From an archaeon (lineage in GTDB: Archaea; Nanobdellota; Nanobdellia; Woesearchaeales; WJKL01): 27,421 bases of DNA. Made by a program: the position numbers and the translations under genes. Below the pieces are notes generated by a model that was given only the letters and a program-made list of their open reading frames with translations, made no database searches and was not told the origin of the DNA. The number at the start of each line of letters is the position of its first letter. The first letter of the stretch is position 1. The DNA lies in the NCBI GenBank assembly GCA_020056025.1, contig JAGVIO010000146.1, forward strand, positions 1 to 27,421, written 5' to 3'. Below are positions 1 through 7,916 of this stretch, piece by piece.

Positions 1-78
1 CTCTGTCACTGCTGCATTTGCCAAGCTAGCCAAAAGCAGGATGCATGCAAAAATTGAAGTTAATAGTTTTGTTTTCAT
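1..78 (-). CDS. secreted protein, N-terminal fragment (cut by window edge)
   Basis: Only the first 26 codons lie in the window. They read as a clean signal peptide: a Lys-containing start (MKTK), a hydrophobic core (SIFACILLLASLA) and a small-residue cleavage region (NAA), so the product is probably exported. The start is fixed by a strong SD, AGGTGATATC, just before the ATG. It follows the stop of the preceding secreted-protein gene by 15 nt and is probably the third gene of the same operon. Nothing can be said about the mature protein. Confidence 0.7.
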   Translation of the reverse strand, partial: MKTKLLTSIFACILLLASLANAAVTE

Positions 79-93
79 TTTGATATCACCTTT

Positions 94-1404
94 TTATCTG
101 ACTCTGCCTGTTCTACCGCCTGTAACAGGAAGGTTTACATTTTGGTTTGGTCCTTGTTTTTGCGAATTATTATTGATTCCTGTATTTGTGCCTCTATTTT
201 TACTGCCACCGCCATTATTTAATTGGAAAATAGCACCTAATCCATATCCTGCTGTGCCTACTGAGTCTGCAACCCAGTATTGTGTCGCATCTGAGCTGTC
301 TCCTGCGTAACATAATCCTCTTGCATCTCCTTTATAAGCTGCAATTTTCCAATCACGGATCTTGTCTATGTTCGAACCGCCTGATAATTTAAGGACAGCT
401 TCTGCAAGAGTATCTTTAGGGCCATATCCACAGGTGTCTGAGTAGCTTGGATCTGTAGCTAAGAAATTATATACAGAGGTCGGAGCGAACATCGCAAAGA
501 TAAATTTAGCTGTGTACATTCCAGTTCCATCTTTTTCTTTCTTAACTTCATCGCTAGATTCAATAGAGACTATGTCTCTGTGGAAATTGCGCATAAGCCC
601 ATATCTTGTATCTTCATTCAATAAAGGATCGCCGTTTGCTCCTTTCTGATTAGCATATTTATTTAACAATGCAAGATAAGGGAATATGCCATCAACTAAG
701 ATATCGTCTGGTTTGTGCCTGTCAAAAGCATCACTTCTCAAGTAATGTGATTTTATTTTGTCAAGCGCCTTTTTTCTTTCACTGTCAATCTTGTTGAACA
801 TTTCTTTTCTATCTGTTTCATCGTCTGCTAACTGAGATGGTAAATCTGCTGCAAGTTTAGAATAACTTATTCCTGTTTGAACTTCCTGGATTTTATCAAC
901 CAATCCTTCCCATCTTACCACTTTGTCAAAAACGCCTTCAATATTATAGGTTGCTGCAATGTGCATTGAATAAGCCTTTAATGCATTAAGCTGATTTGTT
1001 TCTTCTGGTGTTAATCTTCGATTAGTGCTCTTTGATTTAGCACAGTCGTTAATCTTTTTATCTATTGAAGACCAAACCTGAACTAAATCAGTATTATCAT
1101 CAGGCTGATTGCCGTATAAGCTGTCTGTTGTCCCTAATTCTTGTTTTTCAATTGCTTTTAGCACACCAGCAAGGTTAACTTCTTTGGTTACTGGCTGCCC
1201 ATTAACTGTGTCTTCTATGGCTATTTTAACGTCTTTTTCTAAAGAACTTAAGCCATAATATTTATTAAATTCATCGACGCATTTATCAGGAGGTGTTATT
1301 ATGCTGTCTCTCTGTCCGAGGGAGGTATTGTTGCAAGCCTGATTTACAATTGCTAAAACCGGGGCTGCTGTAAGGATCATTGCTTTTCTTAATTTATTTT
1401 TCAT
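94..1404 (-). CDS. secreted protein with Asn/Gly-rich C-terminal tail, function unknown
   Basis: I do not recognise this 436-residue protein. Its N terminus (MKNKLRKAM, then a hydrophobic stretch ending near C24) looks like a signal peptide. The sequence VNQAC resembles a lipobox but lacks the usual residue at -3, so lipidation is doubtful. The body is mostly polar and probably helical, with a few Cys residues (near 43 and toward the C terminus) that could form disulfides outside the cell. The last 40 or so residues are low complexity, rich in Asn, Gly and Gln. The SD AAGGTGA overlaps the TGA stop of the upstream gene, so the two are probably translationally coupled. The next gene downstream also encodes an exported protein. 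An exported surface protein is the simplest reading; the exact role is unknown. Confidence 0.8.
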   Translation of the reverse strand: MKNKLRKAMILTAAPVLAIVNQACNNTSLGQRDSIITPPDKCVDEFNKYYGLSSLEKDVKIAIEDTVNGQPVTKEVNLAGVLKAIEKQELGTTDSLYGNQPDDNTDLVQVWSSIDKKINDCAKSKSTNRRLTPEETNQLNALKAYSMHIAATYNIEGVFDKVVRWEGLVDKIQEVQTGISYSKLAADLPSQLADDETDRKEMFNKIDSERKKALDKIKSHYLRSDAFDRHKPDDILVDGIFPYLALLNKYANQKGANGDPLLNEDTRYGLMRNFHRDIVSIESSDEVKKEKDGTGMYTAKFIFAMFAPTSVYNFLATDPSYSDTCGYGPKDTLAEAVLKLSGGSNIDKIRDWKIAAYKGDARGLCYAGDSSDATQYWVADSVGTAGYGLGAIFQLNNGGGSKNRGTNTGINNNSQKQGPNQNVNLPVTGGRTGRVR

Positions 1405-1411
1405 TTTTACT

Positions 1412-2779
1412 TCACCTTTGATTTAGTTGTTTTAATATTTCAATCAAGCCTCTTTTTTCTGCATTAGCGCGCATCTTCTTTACTTTTGGTTTGTCTGCCC
1501 CTTTAATTTCTAGTTCTCTAGCAAAATTATCTAAGAGGCTATTGTAATCCCAAAATGCAATTGCTACTTGCTTATTTTTTTCGGGTAAGTCTGAATTAAT
1601 GATTTTATTTATCCTTTCTGAGTATATCCTCAATGATACATTTTCAGCTGAATTGAGGCTTTCTAATTCGGAACTATATAATTTGTTTATATTTTCTTTA
1701 GATGTTCTGAATTCGTCTGAATTCCTGTCTGAAAATAACCCATATATCAATTTTTCGTTTGGAGTTAATTGTATCTGCTGTGGTTTCTTTTTTTCTACTG
1801 CCTTTTTTTCTTTATGGTGATAATTCTGCACGGTTGTTTCTAATCTTGTATTTTCTATTGCTAATCTTTTATTTTCTGTCTGGAATGTTTTGTTTCTTGA
1901 CTGCAAATTCTCTCTTTCGGTGCATTGCGAATAAGCAAACATCCCAAGACCTGCTGCTGTAAAAATCAAAGCAGCATATCCTAGCTCTTTTGCATTTTGC
2001 GTGACAGCAGACCATGCTCTTGAATACCATTTAGATGGCTGCTGTGCAGTTGGCTGAGTAACTGGTAAATCATCTAAAAAAGTTGATCTTTCCTTTCCTT
2101 CTGGCAGAAGTCCAGATGGTTCTGCTGGCTGGTTTTCTGCTTCTCTTTCAGCTGTGTTATATCTATTTTTTTCTGCACGTGCAAAATCTTCAGATGTTGG
2201 TTTTTCAGCAGAATTTGCCTGCACTGGCAATGCATAATCTTCTGGTTTATCTTTTTCAGGCTGTTTTTCAAGCTTAGCAGCCAAAGGCACTTCTCTTGAA
2301 GCGACTGCTGGAAACTGAGCTTTCTTTGATTCTAAATAATTATTAACTATTTTTTCTGCTGCATAAAAATCTTCTTTGTTGTCATGCTCCTGATTTCCAA
2401 TATAGTTTAAAGTTTGAACACCCATCTTATTTAATTCTGCTTTATATGCATCCCATTTGGCTTCATCCCAGCTGACTGATGTCCTTTTATTATAAAGCTC
2501 TTTTGCAATAATTTCTGTAAGCTCTTTTTTGGATGCATTCCTGTTATCTTCAAACAATTTTGCAGCAATTTTTCTATCCATCTTTTTGTCCCCCCCTATA
2601 TTGTTTTTGTAACCTTCAAATTCTTTTTCGTTTATTCCGAATTTATCTTTGTAATAAGACCTGAATTCAGCCCATCTCTGCGAATCATAATTCACAGAGC
2701 ATCTTTTGTAAGCAATTGCTTCCTGAACTAAATCAAGAATGGGTTCATTTATTTTTGTGTCAATAGTTTGTTCGGACAT
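1412..2779 (-). CDS. single-pass membrane protein with N-terminal tandem repeat and coiled coil, function unknown
   Basis: This is a 455-residue protein that I do not recognise. Two similar segments lie near the N terminus, at about residues 25-42 (YKRCSVNYDSQRWAEFR) and 98-115 (NKRTSVSWDEAKWDAYK). They share the pattern K-R-x-S-V-x-[YW]-D-x-x-[RK]-W-x-x-[FY]-[RK], so a domain of about 70 residues appears duplicated. A Pro/Glu-rich linker follows, then one membrane helix at about 267-284, a heptad-like coiled coil at about 287-320, and a helical C-terminal domain. There is no signal peptide; topology is uncertain. I chose ATG 2779 over an in-frame TTG at 2815, because the TTG falls about where transcription should start from the TATA box at 2842-2850. 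It heads the operon with the two secreted-protein genes. Confidence 0.75.
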   Translation of the reverse strand: MSEQTIDTKINEPILDLVQEAIAYKRCSVNYDSQRWAEFRSYYKDKFGINEKEFEGYKNNIGGDKKMDRKIAAKLFEDNRNASKKELTEIIAKELYNKRTSVSWDEAKWDAYKAELNKMGVQTLNYIGNQEHDNKEDFYAAEKIVNNYLESKKAQFPAVASREVPLAAKLEKQPEKDKPEDYALPVQANSAEKPTSEDFARAEKNRYNTAEREAENQPAEPSGLLPEGKERSTFLDDLPVTQPTAQQPSKWYSRAWSAVTQNAKELGYAALIFTAAGLGMFAYSQCTERENLQSRNKTFQTENKRLAIENTRLETTVQNYHHKEKKAVEKKKPQQIQLTPNEKLIYGLFSDRNSDEFRTSKENINKLYSSELESLNSAENVSLRIYSERINKIINSDLPEKNKQVAIAFWDYNSLLDNFARELEIKGADKPKVKKMRANAEKRGLIEILKQLNQR

Positions 2780-2841
2780 TTTCGCCACTATGTTAAATAT
2801 CCCTTTATCCCCCAAATAGTTACTTTAAAGTGGTACCCTAC

Positions 2842-2850
2842 TATATAAAT
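2842..2850 (-). promoter_or_regulatory. TATA box for the surface-protein operon
   Basis: On the minus strand the sequence reads CCGAAACATTTATATAG. The box would start transcription near 2818, leaving a leader of about 40 nt before ATG 2779. The same layout, CCGAAAGGTTTATATAG, precedes the Gly/Ser-tailed protein gene at 15481. Confidence 0.55.
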
Positions 2851-2914
2851 GTTTCGGAAATATTGCTATTTTAAAATAGTAATTTAAATAATTTTATGTT
2901 TTTAAGGCAAAGAA

Positions 2915-2988
2915 TGGGGCTGCTGGGATTTGAACCCAGACCCAACGCTCTGGAGGCGTTGATACTAGCCAGGTTATACTACAGCCCC
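2915..2988 (-). tRNA. tRNA-Trp (anticodon CCA)
   Basis: The minus strand folds as a full cloverleaf. The acceptor stem is GGGGCTG/CAGCCCC. The D stem is GTAT/GTAT with wobble pairs. The anticodon stem AACGC/GCGTT closes the loop CTCCAGA, giving anticodon CCA. The T arm is CTGGG-TTCAAAT-CCCAG, and the discriminator is A at 2915. The 3' CCA is not encoded. Many archaeal tRNA-Trp genes carry an intron; this one has none. It diverges from rtcA and appears to share its TATA box. Confidence 0.95.
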
Positions 2989-3013
2989 AACTAGAGTCTT
3001 TCAAAAAACGATT

Positions 3014-3023
3014 ATTTATAAAT
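3014..3023. promoter_or_regulatory. palindromic TATA box shared by tRNA-Trp and rtcA
   Basis: ATTTATAAAT is a perfect palindrome. Its centre lies 26.5 bp before the rtcA ATG (3045) and 30.5 bp before the 5' end of tRNA-Trp (2988). It is the only good TATA element in the 56-bp gap, so it should serve both directions, and the rtcA mRNA should be almost leaderless. Confidence 0.65.
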
Positions 3024-3044
3024 CTTGTTTTATTACAGCAGAAA

Positions 3045-4097
3045 ATGCTGAAAATTGACGGAAATTACGGAGAAGGGGGCGGGCAGGTCATAAGGACCGC
3101 TCTTGCGCTTTCAACAATAACAGGAAAAGCATTTGAAGCAAAGGATATAAGAAAAGGAAGAGAAGAGCCTGGGCTTAAGGCGCAGCATCTTTTCTGCATA
3201 AAAGCTTTGCAAGAACTTTGCAATGCAAAAGTTGAGGGAGCGTTTCTTGGCTCTGAATACCTGATGTTTGTTCCTGGAGAAATCAAAGGACAGACAATAT
3301 CTATTAATATAGGGACAGCTGGGTCTATTTCTCTTTTGCTGCAGTCATTATTATTGCCTTGCTTTTTTTCAAAAGAAAAAGTAAGGCTGAAGATCACTGG
3401 CGGGACTGCTGGCAAATGGGCAATGCCGACTGAGTTTCTGCAATTGATGCTGATTCCGCAGATAAGAAGATTCTGCTCTGAAATAAAGATGACTGTCGAG
3501 AGAAGAGGATATTATCCAAGCGGAGGAGGAAAGATAGATTTATTGATCAAGCCGCTTCTGGACAAATCTTTGGCAAAGCCATTTGAGCTTGTTGAGCAAG
3601 GGACTTTGATGCACATAAAAGGAATATCACATGCTTCAAAAGAGTTGTGCCATGCAGAGGTTGCTGAAAGGCAGGCCAGGACTGCAAAATCCATCCTTTC
3701 AAAACTTAATGTGCCTATTAATATACAGGCTGAATATGCTGACACTGAATGCGCTGGCTCTGGAATAACTCTTGCTGCTTATTTCTCAAAAGACGGAAAA
3801 GAGATTGATGCCCAGCAGCCGATAATCTTAGGAGCAGATGCATTGGGTGAGAAAAGCAAGAGAGCAGAAGAAGTCGGAAAAGAAGCTGCTGATAAAATGC
3901 TTAAAGAGATAGAAAGCAGAGCTGCTGTTGATTCGCATTCTGCTGATAATCTTATTCCTTTTTTGGCAATGTTCGGAGGAAGAATAAAAGTCTCTGAGAT
4001 AACAGAGCATACTAAAACAAACATCTGGACCTGCGAGCAGTTTTTGGAAAAGAAGTTTGAAGTGGATGAAAATGAGAAGATAATAAAAGTTAGCTGA
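3045..4097 (+). CDS. rtcA: RNA 3'-terminal phosphate cyclase
   Basis: RtcA converts an RNA 3'-phosphate to a 2',3'-cyclic phosphate using ATP, through a covalent enzyme-AMP intermediate. The protein is 350 residues, close to the usual family length. The N terminus has the family signature GNYGEGGGQ (6-14), followed by RKGREEPGLKAQH. HTKTN at 322-326 sits where the nucleophilic His of the E. coli enzyme lies, so H322 is the likely adenylylated residue. The ATG lies 26.5 bp from a TATA centre, with no SD, so a leaderless message is likely. Its stop abuts the stop of the convergent Nudix gene with no spacer. RtcB and splicing genes are not in the window. Confidence 0.95.
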   Translation: MLKIDGNYGEGGGQVIRTALALSTITGKAFEAKDIRKGREEPGLKAQHLFCIKALQELCNAKVEGAFLGSEYLMFVPGEIKGQTISINIGTAGSISLLLQSLLLPCFFSKEKVRLKITGGTAGKWAMPTEFLQLMLIPQIRRFCSEIKMTVERRGYYPSGGGKIDLLIKPLLDKSLAKPFELVEQGTLMHIKGISHASKELCHAEVAERQARTAKSILSKLNVPINIQAEYADTECAGSGITLAAYFSKDGKEIDAQQPIILGADALGEKSKRAEEVGKEAADKMLKEIESRAAVDSHSADNLIPFLAMFGGRIKVSEITEHTKTNIWTCEQFLEKKFEVDENEKIIKVS

Positions 4098-4496
4098 CTA
4101 TTGCTTCTTTAGCTTTTTTACAAACGGAAGGTCTGCTTCTGTAATGTCATATTTAGACATATCTTTTGGAGATACCCAGCCAAAATCATTTATCTCTTGC
4201 TTTTTTATTTTGCCCGATAGATATCTGCAATGAAAACCTAATAAAAGTATGTGCTTTTTCTGATTGTAGACGTGAGAAGAATATTCAAAAATTTCTTCTG
4301 CCTTAATTCTTATGCCAAGCTCTTCTTTAATTTCCCTTTCCAGACATTTCCGAGGATCTTCGCCAAATTCCAATTTTCCGCCGGGAAATTCCCATCTTAA
4401 ACTATTGTGCGTTCCTTCGGGCCTCTGGGTAATTAAATACTTTCCATGATCTTCAATAATTGCTGCTGTGACTAATATTGGATATTTTTCTGCCAT
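4098..4496 (-). CDS. Nudix hydrolase (MutT-like)
   Basis: This 132-residue single-domain protein carries a complete Nudix box: GG at the start of GGKLEFGEDPRKCLEREIKE, running on into ELGI. It matches GX5EX7REUXEEXGU, so the metal-binding Glu residues are in place. The family hydrolyses nucleoside diphosphates linked to another group. The WEFPGGK lead-in is typical of MutT/CTP pyrophosphohydrolase-like members, but the substrate cannot be read from sequence. The N-terminal VTAAIIEDHGKYLITQR strand pattern is also typical. A TATA box at 4516-4525 lies 24-26 bp upstream and there is no SD, so the mRNA is probably leaderless. It is convergent with rtcA. Confidence 0.9.
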   Translation of the reverse strand: MAEKYPILVTAAIIEDHGKYLITQRPEGTHNSLRWEFPGGKLEFGEDPRKCLEREIKEELGIRIKAEEIFEYSSHVYNQKKHILLLGFHCRYLSGKIKKQEINDFGWVSPKDMSKYDITEADLPFVKKLKKQ

Positions 4497-4515
4497 TAAA
4501 ATTAGATTTCAGACA

Positions 4516-4525
4516 ATTATATAAG
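4516..4525 (-). promoter_or_regulatory. TATA box for the Nudix gene
   Basis: The minus strand reads ACTTATATAATT. The centre is about 24 bp before ATG 4496. The plus-strand gene across this divergent gap uses its own separate box at 4551-4560. Confidence 0.5.
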
Positions 4526-4550
4526 TCTTTCTGTGTTAAAACAGCAATCT

Positions 4551-4560
4551 TTTTAAATAA
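4551..4560 (+). promoter_or_regulatory. TATA box for the Zn-ribbon/EF-1beta operon
   Basis: TTTTAAATAA is centred about 26 bp before ATG 4582, the spacing expected for a leaderless transcript. Confidence 0.55.
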
Positions 4561-4581
4561 ACCCAAATCATAACAGACAAG

Positions 4582-4755
4582 ATGGAACAACCACCAATAT
4601 GCAACTCGTGCAAGAAAAGAATTGCAAACACAAGCGGAAGCACCAAATTCTTGTGCCCTGGCTGCGGCAAATATGAAATAATAAGATGCAAGCACTGCAG
4701 GGAAATTGCTGCAAAGTACAGATGCGCAAACTGCAGCTTCAGCGGCCCTAACTGA
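4582..4755 (+). CDS. small Zn-ribbon RNA-binding protein (COG2888-like)
   Basis: This 57-residue protein has eight Cys in four CxxC pairs (C7/C10, C25/C28, C36/C39, C48/C51), enough for two zinc sites. The layout, with the conserved FLCPGCGKYEIIRC centre, matches the archaeal two-zinc-finger family catalogued as a predicted RNA-binding Zn-ribbon protein linked to translation. Its gene is usually next to EF-1beta, as here, where only 2 nt separate the stop from the ef1b ATG. A TATA box lies 26 bp upstream. The molecular role of the family is not well settled; a link to the translation machinery is inferred from neighbourhood. Confidence 0.85.
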   Translation: MEQPPICNSCKKRIANTSGSTKFLCPGCGKYEIIRCKHCREIAAKYRCANCSFSGPN

Positions 4756-4757
4756 AA

Positions 4758-5036
4758 ATGGCACAGGTAGTTGTTACTGTAAAGCTTATGCCTGATTCTC
4801 CTGAAATTGACCTGAAGAAAGCAGCTGAGGAAGCAAAGAAAAAGATAATTGCTTTTGCAGGCAAAGGAGATATGAGGGTAACTGAAGAGCCTATTGCATT
4901 TGGGCTGAAGGCATTGCTGATAATATTTATCATGGATGAAAAGCTCGGCTCAACTGAAAAAGTGGAGAAAGAGCTTGCAACAATACACGGAATAAATTCT
5001 GTTGAGATAACCGATGTAAGAAGGGCTATTGGATAA
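4758..5036 (+). CDS. ef1b: translation elongation factor 1-beta (aEF-1B)
   Basis: This 92-residue protein is the nucleotide exchange factor for aEF-1alpha and corresponds to the C-terminal catalytic domain of eukaryotic EF-1beta. Recognisable parts are the N-terminal strand QVVVTVKLMPDSPEIDL, the central EEPIAFGLKALLIIFIMDE, and the C-terminal GINSVEITDVRRAIG. The length is usual for archaeal members. It is the second gene of a two-gene operon, 2 nt after the Zn-ribbon gene, so it probably depends on the promoter at 4551-4560. The terminal stop is only 16 nt from the convergent trm1 stop. Confidence 0.95.
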   Translation: MAQVVVTVKLMPDSPEIDLKKAAEEAKKKIIAFAGKGDMRVTEEPIAFGLKALLIIFIMDEKLGSTEKVEKELATIHGINSVEITDVRRAIG

Positions 5037-5052
5037 AAACAGTTCTAATTGT

Positions 5053-6075
5053 TTATTTCAATATCTTCAATAATTTCTCCAGAGGAATATCGCTTCTTAT
5101 GCTGCTCTCTGCAAAATGAGTTAATGAGGCTTTGTATCCTGCTTTTCTGATTTTTTTTATCAGCTTCTGAATATTCATCATCTCAAATTTGTATTTCTTT
5201 GCCAACTTTGGAAGGTTGTAGAAGCCTGGAATGCTTATTTTTGATTCAGATGCGATTAGTTTCAGGAATCTGTTTTCTGGAGCCTGCTCTGAAATCTTTT
5301 TTGCAATGCTTCTGTCAAACAGCTGGCCAAGCCATAATGGGCCTGCATCATTTAGCATGCCATGCTGCCTTATAATGTGATCAACTTTTCTCTTTCCTTT
5401 TTCGCATCTTAAAAAAGTCCTGAAATAATGGTCTTTGGAATAGGAATAAATAGGGACAAGAGCTTTGCTATGGTCTGAGCCAATGAGCTGAATTTTTCTT
5501 ATCAAAATTCTTAAGCCATTTTCGTGCATTGTTGAATTTCTCTGCGGAACAGCCCAGTATTTTCTTCTGCATGCTGCTGGAAAGCTTCCTGCCAAACAGC
5601 CTGTGTCTGTTGCAGTTACAGCCAGAATTCCGTTTCTTCCCAAACGCTTTATTGCAGAGTCAAGAAAGATATTCGGGGAACCAAATGGGTCGATGTCAAT
5701 GTAATCAAAGCCTTTTGATTCAAGAATGAAAATGTTTGCATCTTTGTTGAACAATTGTATCTTTGATTTTGAATTAATCTTATTCAGCTTAAGATTTACT
5801 TTCATCATTCTTACTGCTTCTGGATTGATGTCATTCATGCTTATTGACTTTATTTTATCTTTTGGCAGTTCTTTCAGAAACCGTATTCCTCTTATGCCAG
5901 ATGCTTCCAGGGGAAGGGCTAGCTGCATTTCCCTGTTGTCGATGGAATTGAGCAAATAAACAGAAACTGTCCTGTTAAACTCCATCAGCGGATTGTAGAA
6001 GACAGGCAAATGTTTTGAAACAACCTTTGACAGATGAACTTTTGCTTTTGCCTTGCCTTCATTTATGATGTCCAT
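5053..6075 (-). CDS. trm1: tRNA (guanine26-N2)-dimethyltransferase
   Basis: Trm1 uses S-adenosylmethionine to make N2,N2-dimethylguanosine at position 26 of tRNA. The sequence shows the N-terminal NEGKAKAKV and VFYNPLMEFNR motifs, the SAM-binding ALPLEASGIRGIRFLKE stretch (about 53-69), NDINPEA (81-87), and the catalytic DIDPFGSP (127-134), then TATDTGCLAGS. At 340 residues it is somewhat shorter than many archaeal Trm1 proteins, consistent with the compact genome. ATG 6075 has a TATA-like element (GGTTTTTAATTTT on the minus strand) about 24 bp upstream and no SD. It diverges from the aIF5B gene. Confidence 0.93.
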   Translation of the reverse strand: MDIINEGKAKAKVHLSKVVSKHLPVFYNPLMEFNRTVSVYLLNSIDNREMQLALPLEASGIRGIRFLKELPKDKIKSISMNDINPEAVRMMKVNLKLNKINSKSKIQLFNKDANIFILESKGFDYIDIDPFGSPNIFLDSAIKRLGRNGILAVTATDTGCLAGSFPAACRRKYWAVPQRNSTMHENGLRILIRKIQLIGSDHSKALVPIYSYSKDHYFRTFLRCEKGKRKVDHIIRQHGMLNDAGPLWLGQLFDRSIAKKISEQAPENRFLKLIASESKISIPGFYNLPKLAKKYKFEMMNIQKLIKKIRKAGYKASLTHFAESSIRSDIPLEKLLKILK

Positions 6076-6110
6076 ATACTGCTATAATTCGATAAAATTA
6101 AAAACCTTTC

Positions 6111-6120
6111 TAAAATATGA
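6111..6120 (+). promoter_or_regulatory. probable TATA box for the aIF5B gene
   Basis: TAAAATATGA is centred roughly 23-25 bp before ATG 6138. The match is weaker than at neighbouring promoters, but nothing better exists in the 62-bp gap. Confidence 0.4.
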
Positions 6121-6137
6121 GGTCATTGTGAACTAAA

Positions 6138-7916
6138 ATGACAATCAGGGCCCCAGTATGTACAATAGTCGGTCATGTTGACCACGGAAAGACGTCAATC
6201 CTAGATTCAATTAGAGGAACAACTATTGTGAAAGGAGAAGCAGGCGGAATCACGCAGGCAATTGGAGCTTCAATAATCCCTCTTGAAACTATCAGAAAAA
6301 TATGCGGGCCTTTGCTTGATTCGCTTAAGATAAAACTTACTATTCCAGGGCTTCTTTTTATAGACACTCCAGGACATGTTGCATTCACTTCTTTGAGAAA
6401 AAGAGGAGGAAATTTAGCAGATATTGCTATTGTTGTGATTGACATTAACGAAGGTGTTATGCCTCAGACAAAGGAAGCTATTGAGATCTTAAAATCCTAC
6501 AAAACTCCTTTCATAATCGCACTGAACAAGATTGACCTCATCGAGGATTATCATGAGGTCCCTGGGCAGATGCTTGCCAACCTAAATGCGCAAAGCACAA
6601 GATACCAGGCTGGATTTGAGAAGAAACTGTATGAGATTGTAGGAAAACTGCATGAGCTTGGATTTGAGTCAGAAAGGTTTGACAGGGTAAGTGATTATAC
6701 AAAGCAGGTCGCAATGGTGCCTACTTCTGCAAAAACAGGAATTGGAATTCCTGAGCTGTTGATGGTTTTAACAGGATTGGCGCAAAAATATCTTGAATCA
6801 TGCCTTGAATGCGACAAATGTGCCTCTGCAAAAGGCATAATCCTTGAGGTAAAGGAGGAAAAAGGATTAGGGAAAACTCTTGATGTCATTATCTATGACG
6901 GCTGCCTGAAAATAAATGATATGCTTGTGATTGGATCCATGGGCGAGCCTATTGTCACAAAAATCAGGGCATTGTTCCAGCCAAAGCCGCTTATGGAAAT
7001 GCGGGATAAGAAAACGAAATTTGACCCTGTCAAAGAAGTTGTTGCTGCAACAGGTGTAAAAATCTCTGCAAAAGAGATTGATAATGTTATTGCTGGAATG
7101 CCTATTCGTTCTGTTATTATCCAGTCTGAGCTTGACAAAGCAAAAGAAGAAGTTCAGGAAGAGATTGAAGAAGTCATTATTGAAACAGAAGAAGAAGGAA
7201 TAATAGTCAAAGCAGACACTCTTGGAAGCCTTGAAGCAATAAACCATCTGCTTAAAGAAAAACAAATACCGATAAGAAAAGCAACTATCGGAAACATAAC
7301 AAAAAAAGATATGACTGATGCTGAATCGATGTTTGAGAAAGATCCATTGCAGACAGTCATCTTAGGATTCAATGTAAAGGTATCTGCTGAAGCCGAGCCG
7401 CACATTAATTCAACAAAAGCCAAAATAATACTGAATGATGTAATATACAGGCTGATTGAAGATTATGAGAAATGGGTTATAGGCGAAAAAAGAAGACAGG
7501 AAGAAAGCCAGATGGATTTGCTTGTCAGGCCATTCAAGCTAAAGATGCTTGGCAAAGGATATATATTCAGGCAGAACAATCCTGCTGTTTTTGGAATAGA
7601 GGTTCTTGCAGGGATTGCAAAGCCAGGAATGCCGCTGATGAAAGCAGACGGCTCTGACCTGAAGAAAATAAAGTCAATGCAATGCGAGATGGAAAATCTT
7701 GAGAAAGCTGAAAAGAAAAAACAGTGTGCGGTATCTGTTGATGGAATAACCATAGGAAGGCAGCTTGGCGAAGAAGAGATTTTGTATTCAAATATTCCTG
7801 AAGAGGATTTCAGGAAACTCAAAGACTTGAAAAAATATCTTTCTAAGGAAGAGGTTGGGCTGTTGAAAGAGATTGCTGATATAAAAAGAAAGCTAAATCC
7901 TGTCTGGGGAATATGA
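6138..7916 (+). CDS. infB: translation initiation factor aIF5B (IF-2 family GTPase)
   Basis: aIF5B is the GTPase that promotes ribosomal subunit joining with initiator tRNA. The G domain starts at once: P-loop GHVDHGKT (12-19), switch I GEAGGITQAIGA (33-44), G3 DTPGH (76-80), G4 NKID (130-133) and a G5-like SAKTG. Domains II, III and IV follow, giving 592 residues, normal for archaeal aIF5B. No intein is present. The gene overlaps the next one by ATGA, so the downstream PUA-like protein is probably translated by coupling. Confidence 0.97.
   Translation: MTIRAPVCTIVGHVDHGKTSILDSIRGTTIVKGEAGGITQAIGASIIPLETIRKICGPLLDSLKIKLTIPGLLFIDTPGHVAFTSLRKRGGNLADIAIVVIDINEGVMPQTKEAIEILKSYKTPFIIALNKIDLIEDYHEVPGQMLANLNAQSTRYQAGFEKKLYEIVGKLHELGFESERFDRVSDYTKQVAMVPTSAKTGIGIPELLMVLTGLAQKYLESCLECDKCASAKGIILEVKEEKGLGKTLDVIIYDGCLKINDMLVIGSMGEPIVTKIRALFQPKPLMEMRDKKTKFDPVKEVVAATGVKISAKEIDNVIAGMPIRSVIIQSELDKAKEEVQEEIEEVIIETEEEGIIVKADTLGSLEAINHLLKEKQIPIRKATIGNITKKDMTDAESMFEKDPLQTVILGFNVKVSAEAEPHINSTKAKIILNDVIYRLIEDYEKWVIGEKRRQEESQMDLLVRPFKLKMLGKGYIFRQNNPAVFGIEVLAGIAKPGMPLMKADGSDLKKIKSMQCEMENLEKAEKKKQCAVSVDGITIGRQLGEEEILYSNIPEEDFRKLKDLKKYLSKEEVGLLKEIADIKRKLNPVWGI

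Noticed and set aside
94..1404. Lipoprotein assignment for the secreted protein
   Set aside because: VNQAC lacks the usual lipobox residue at -3, so only a general signal peptide is claimed.
2780..2815. Longer start (TTG) for the membrane coiled-coil gene
   Set aside because: It lies about where the TATA box at 2842-2850 would start transcription; ATG 2779 leaves a normal leader and adds no odd residues.
6138..7916. Intein in aIF5B, known in some archaea
   Set aside because: All G-domain motifs are contiguous and the length is normal for the factor.
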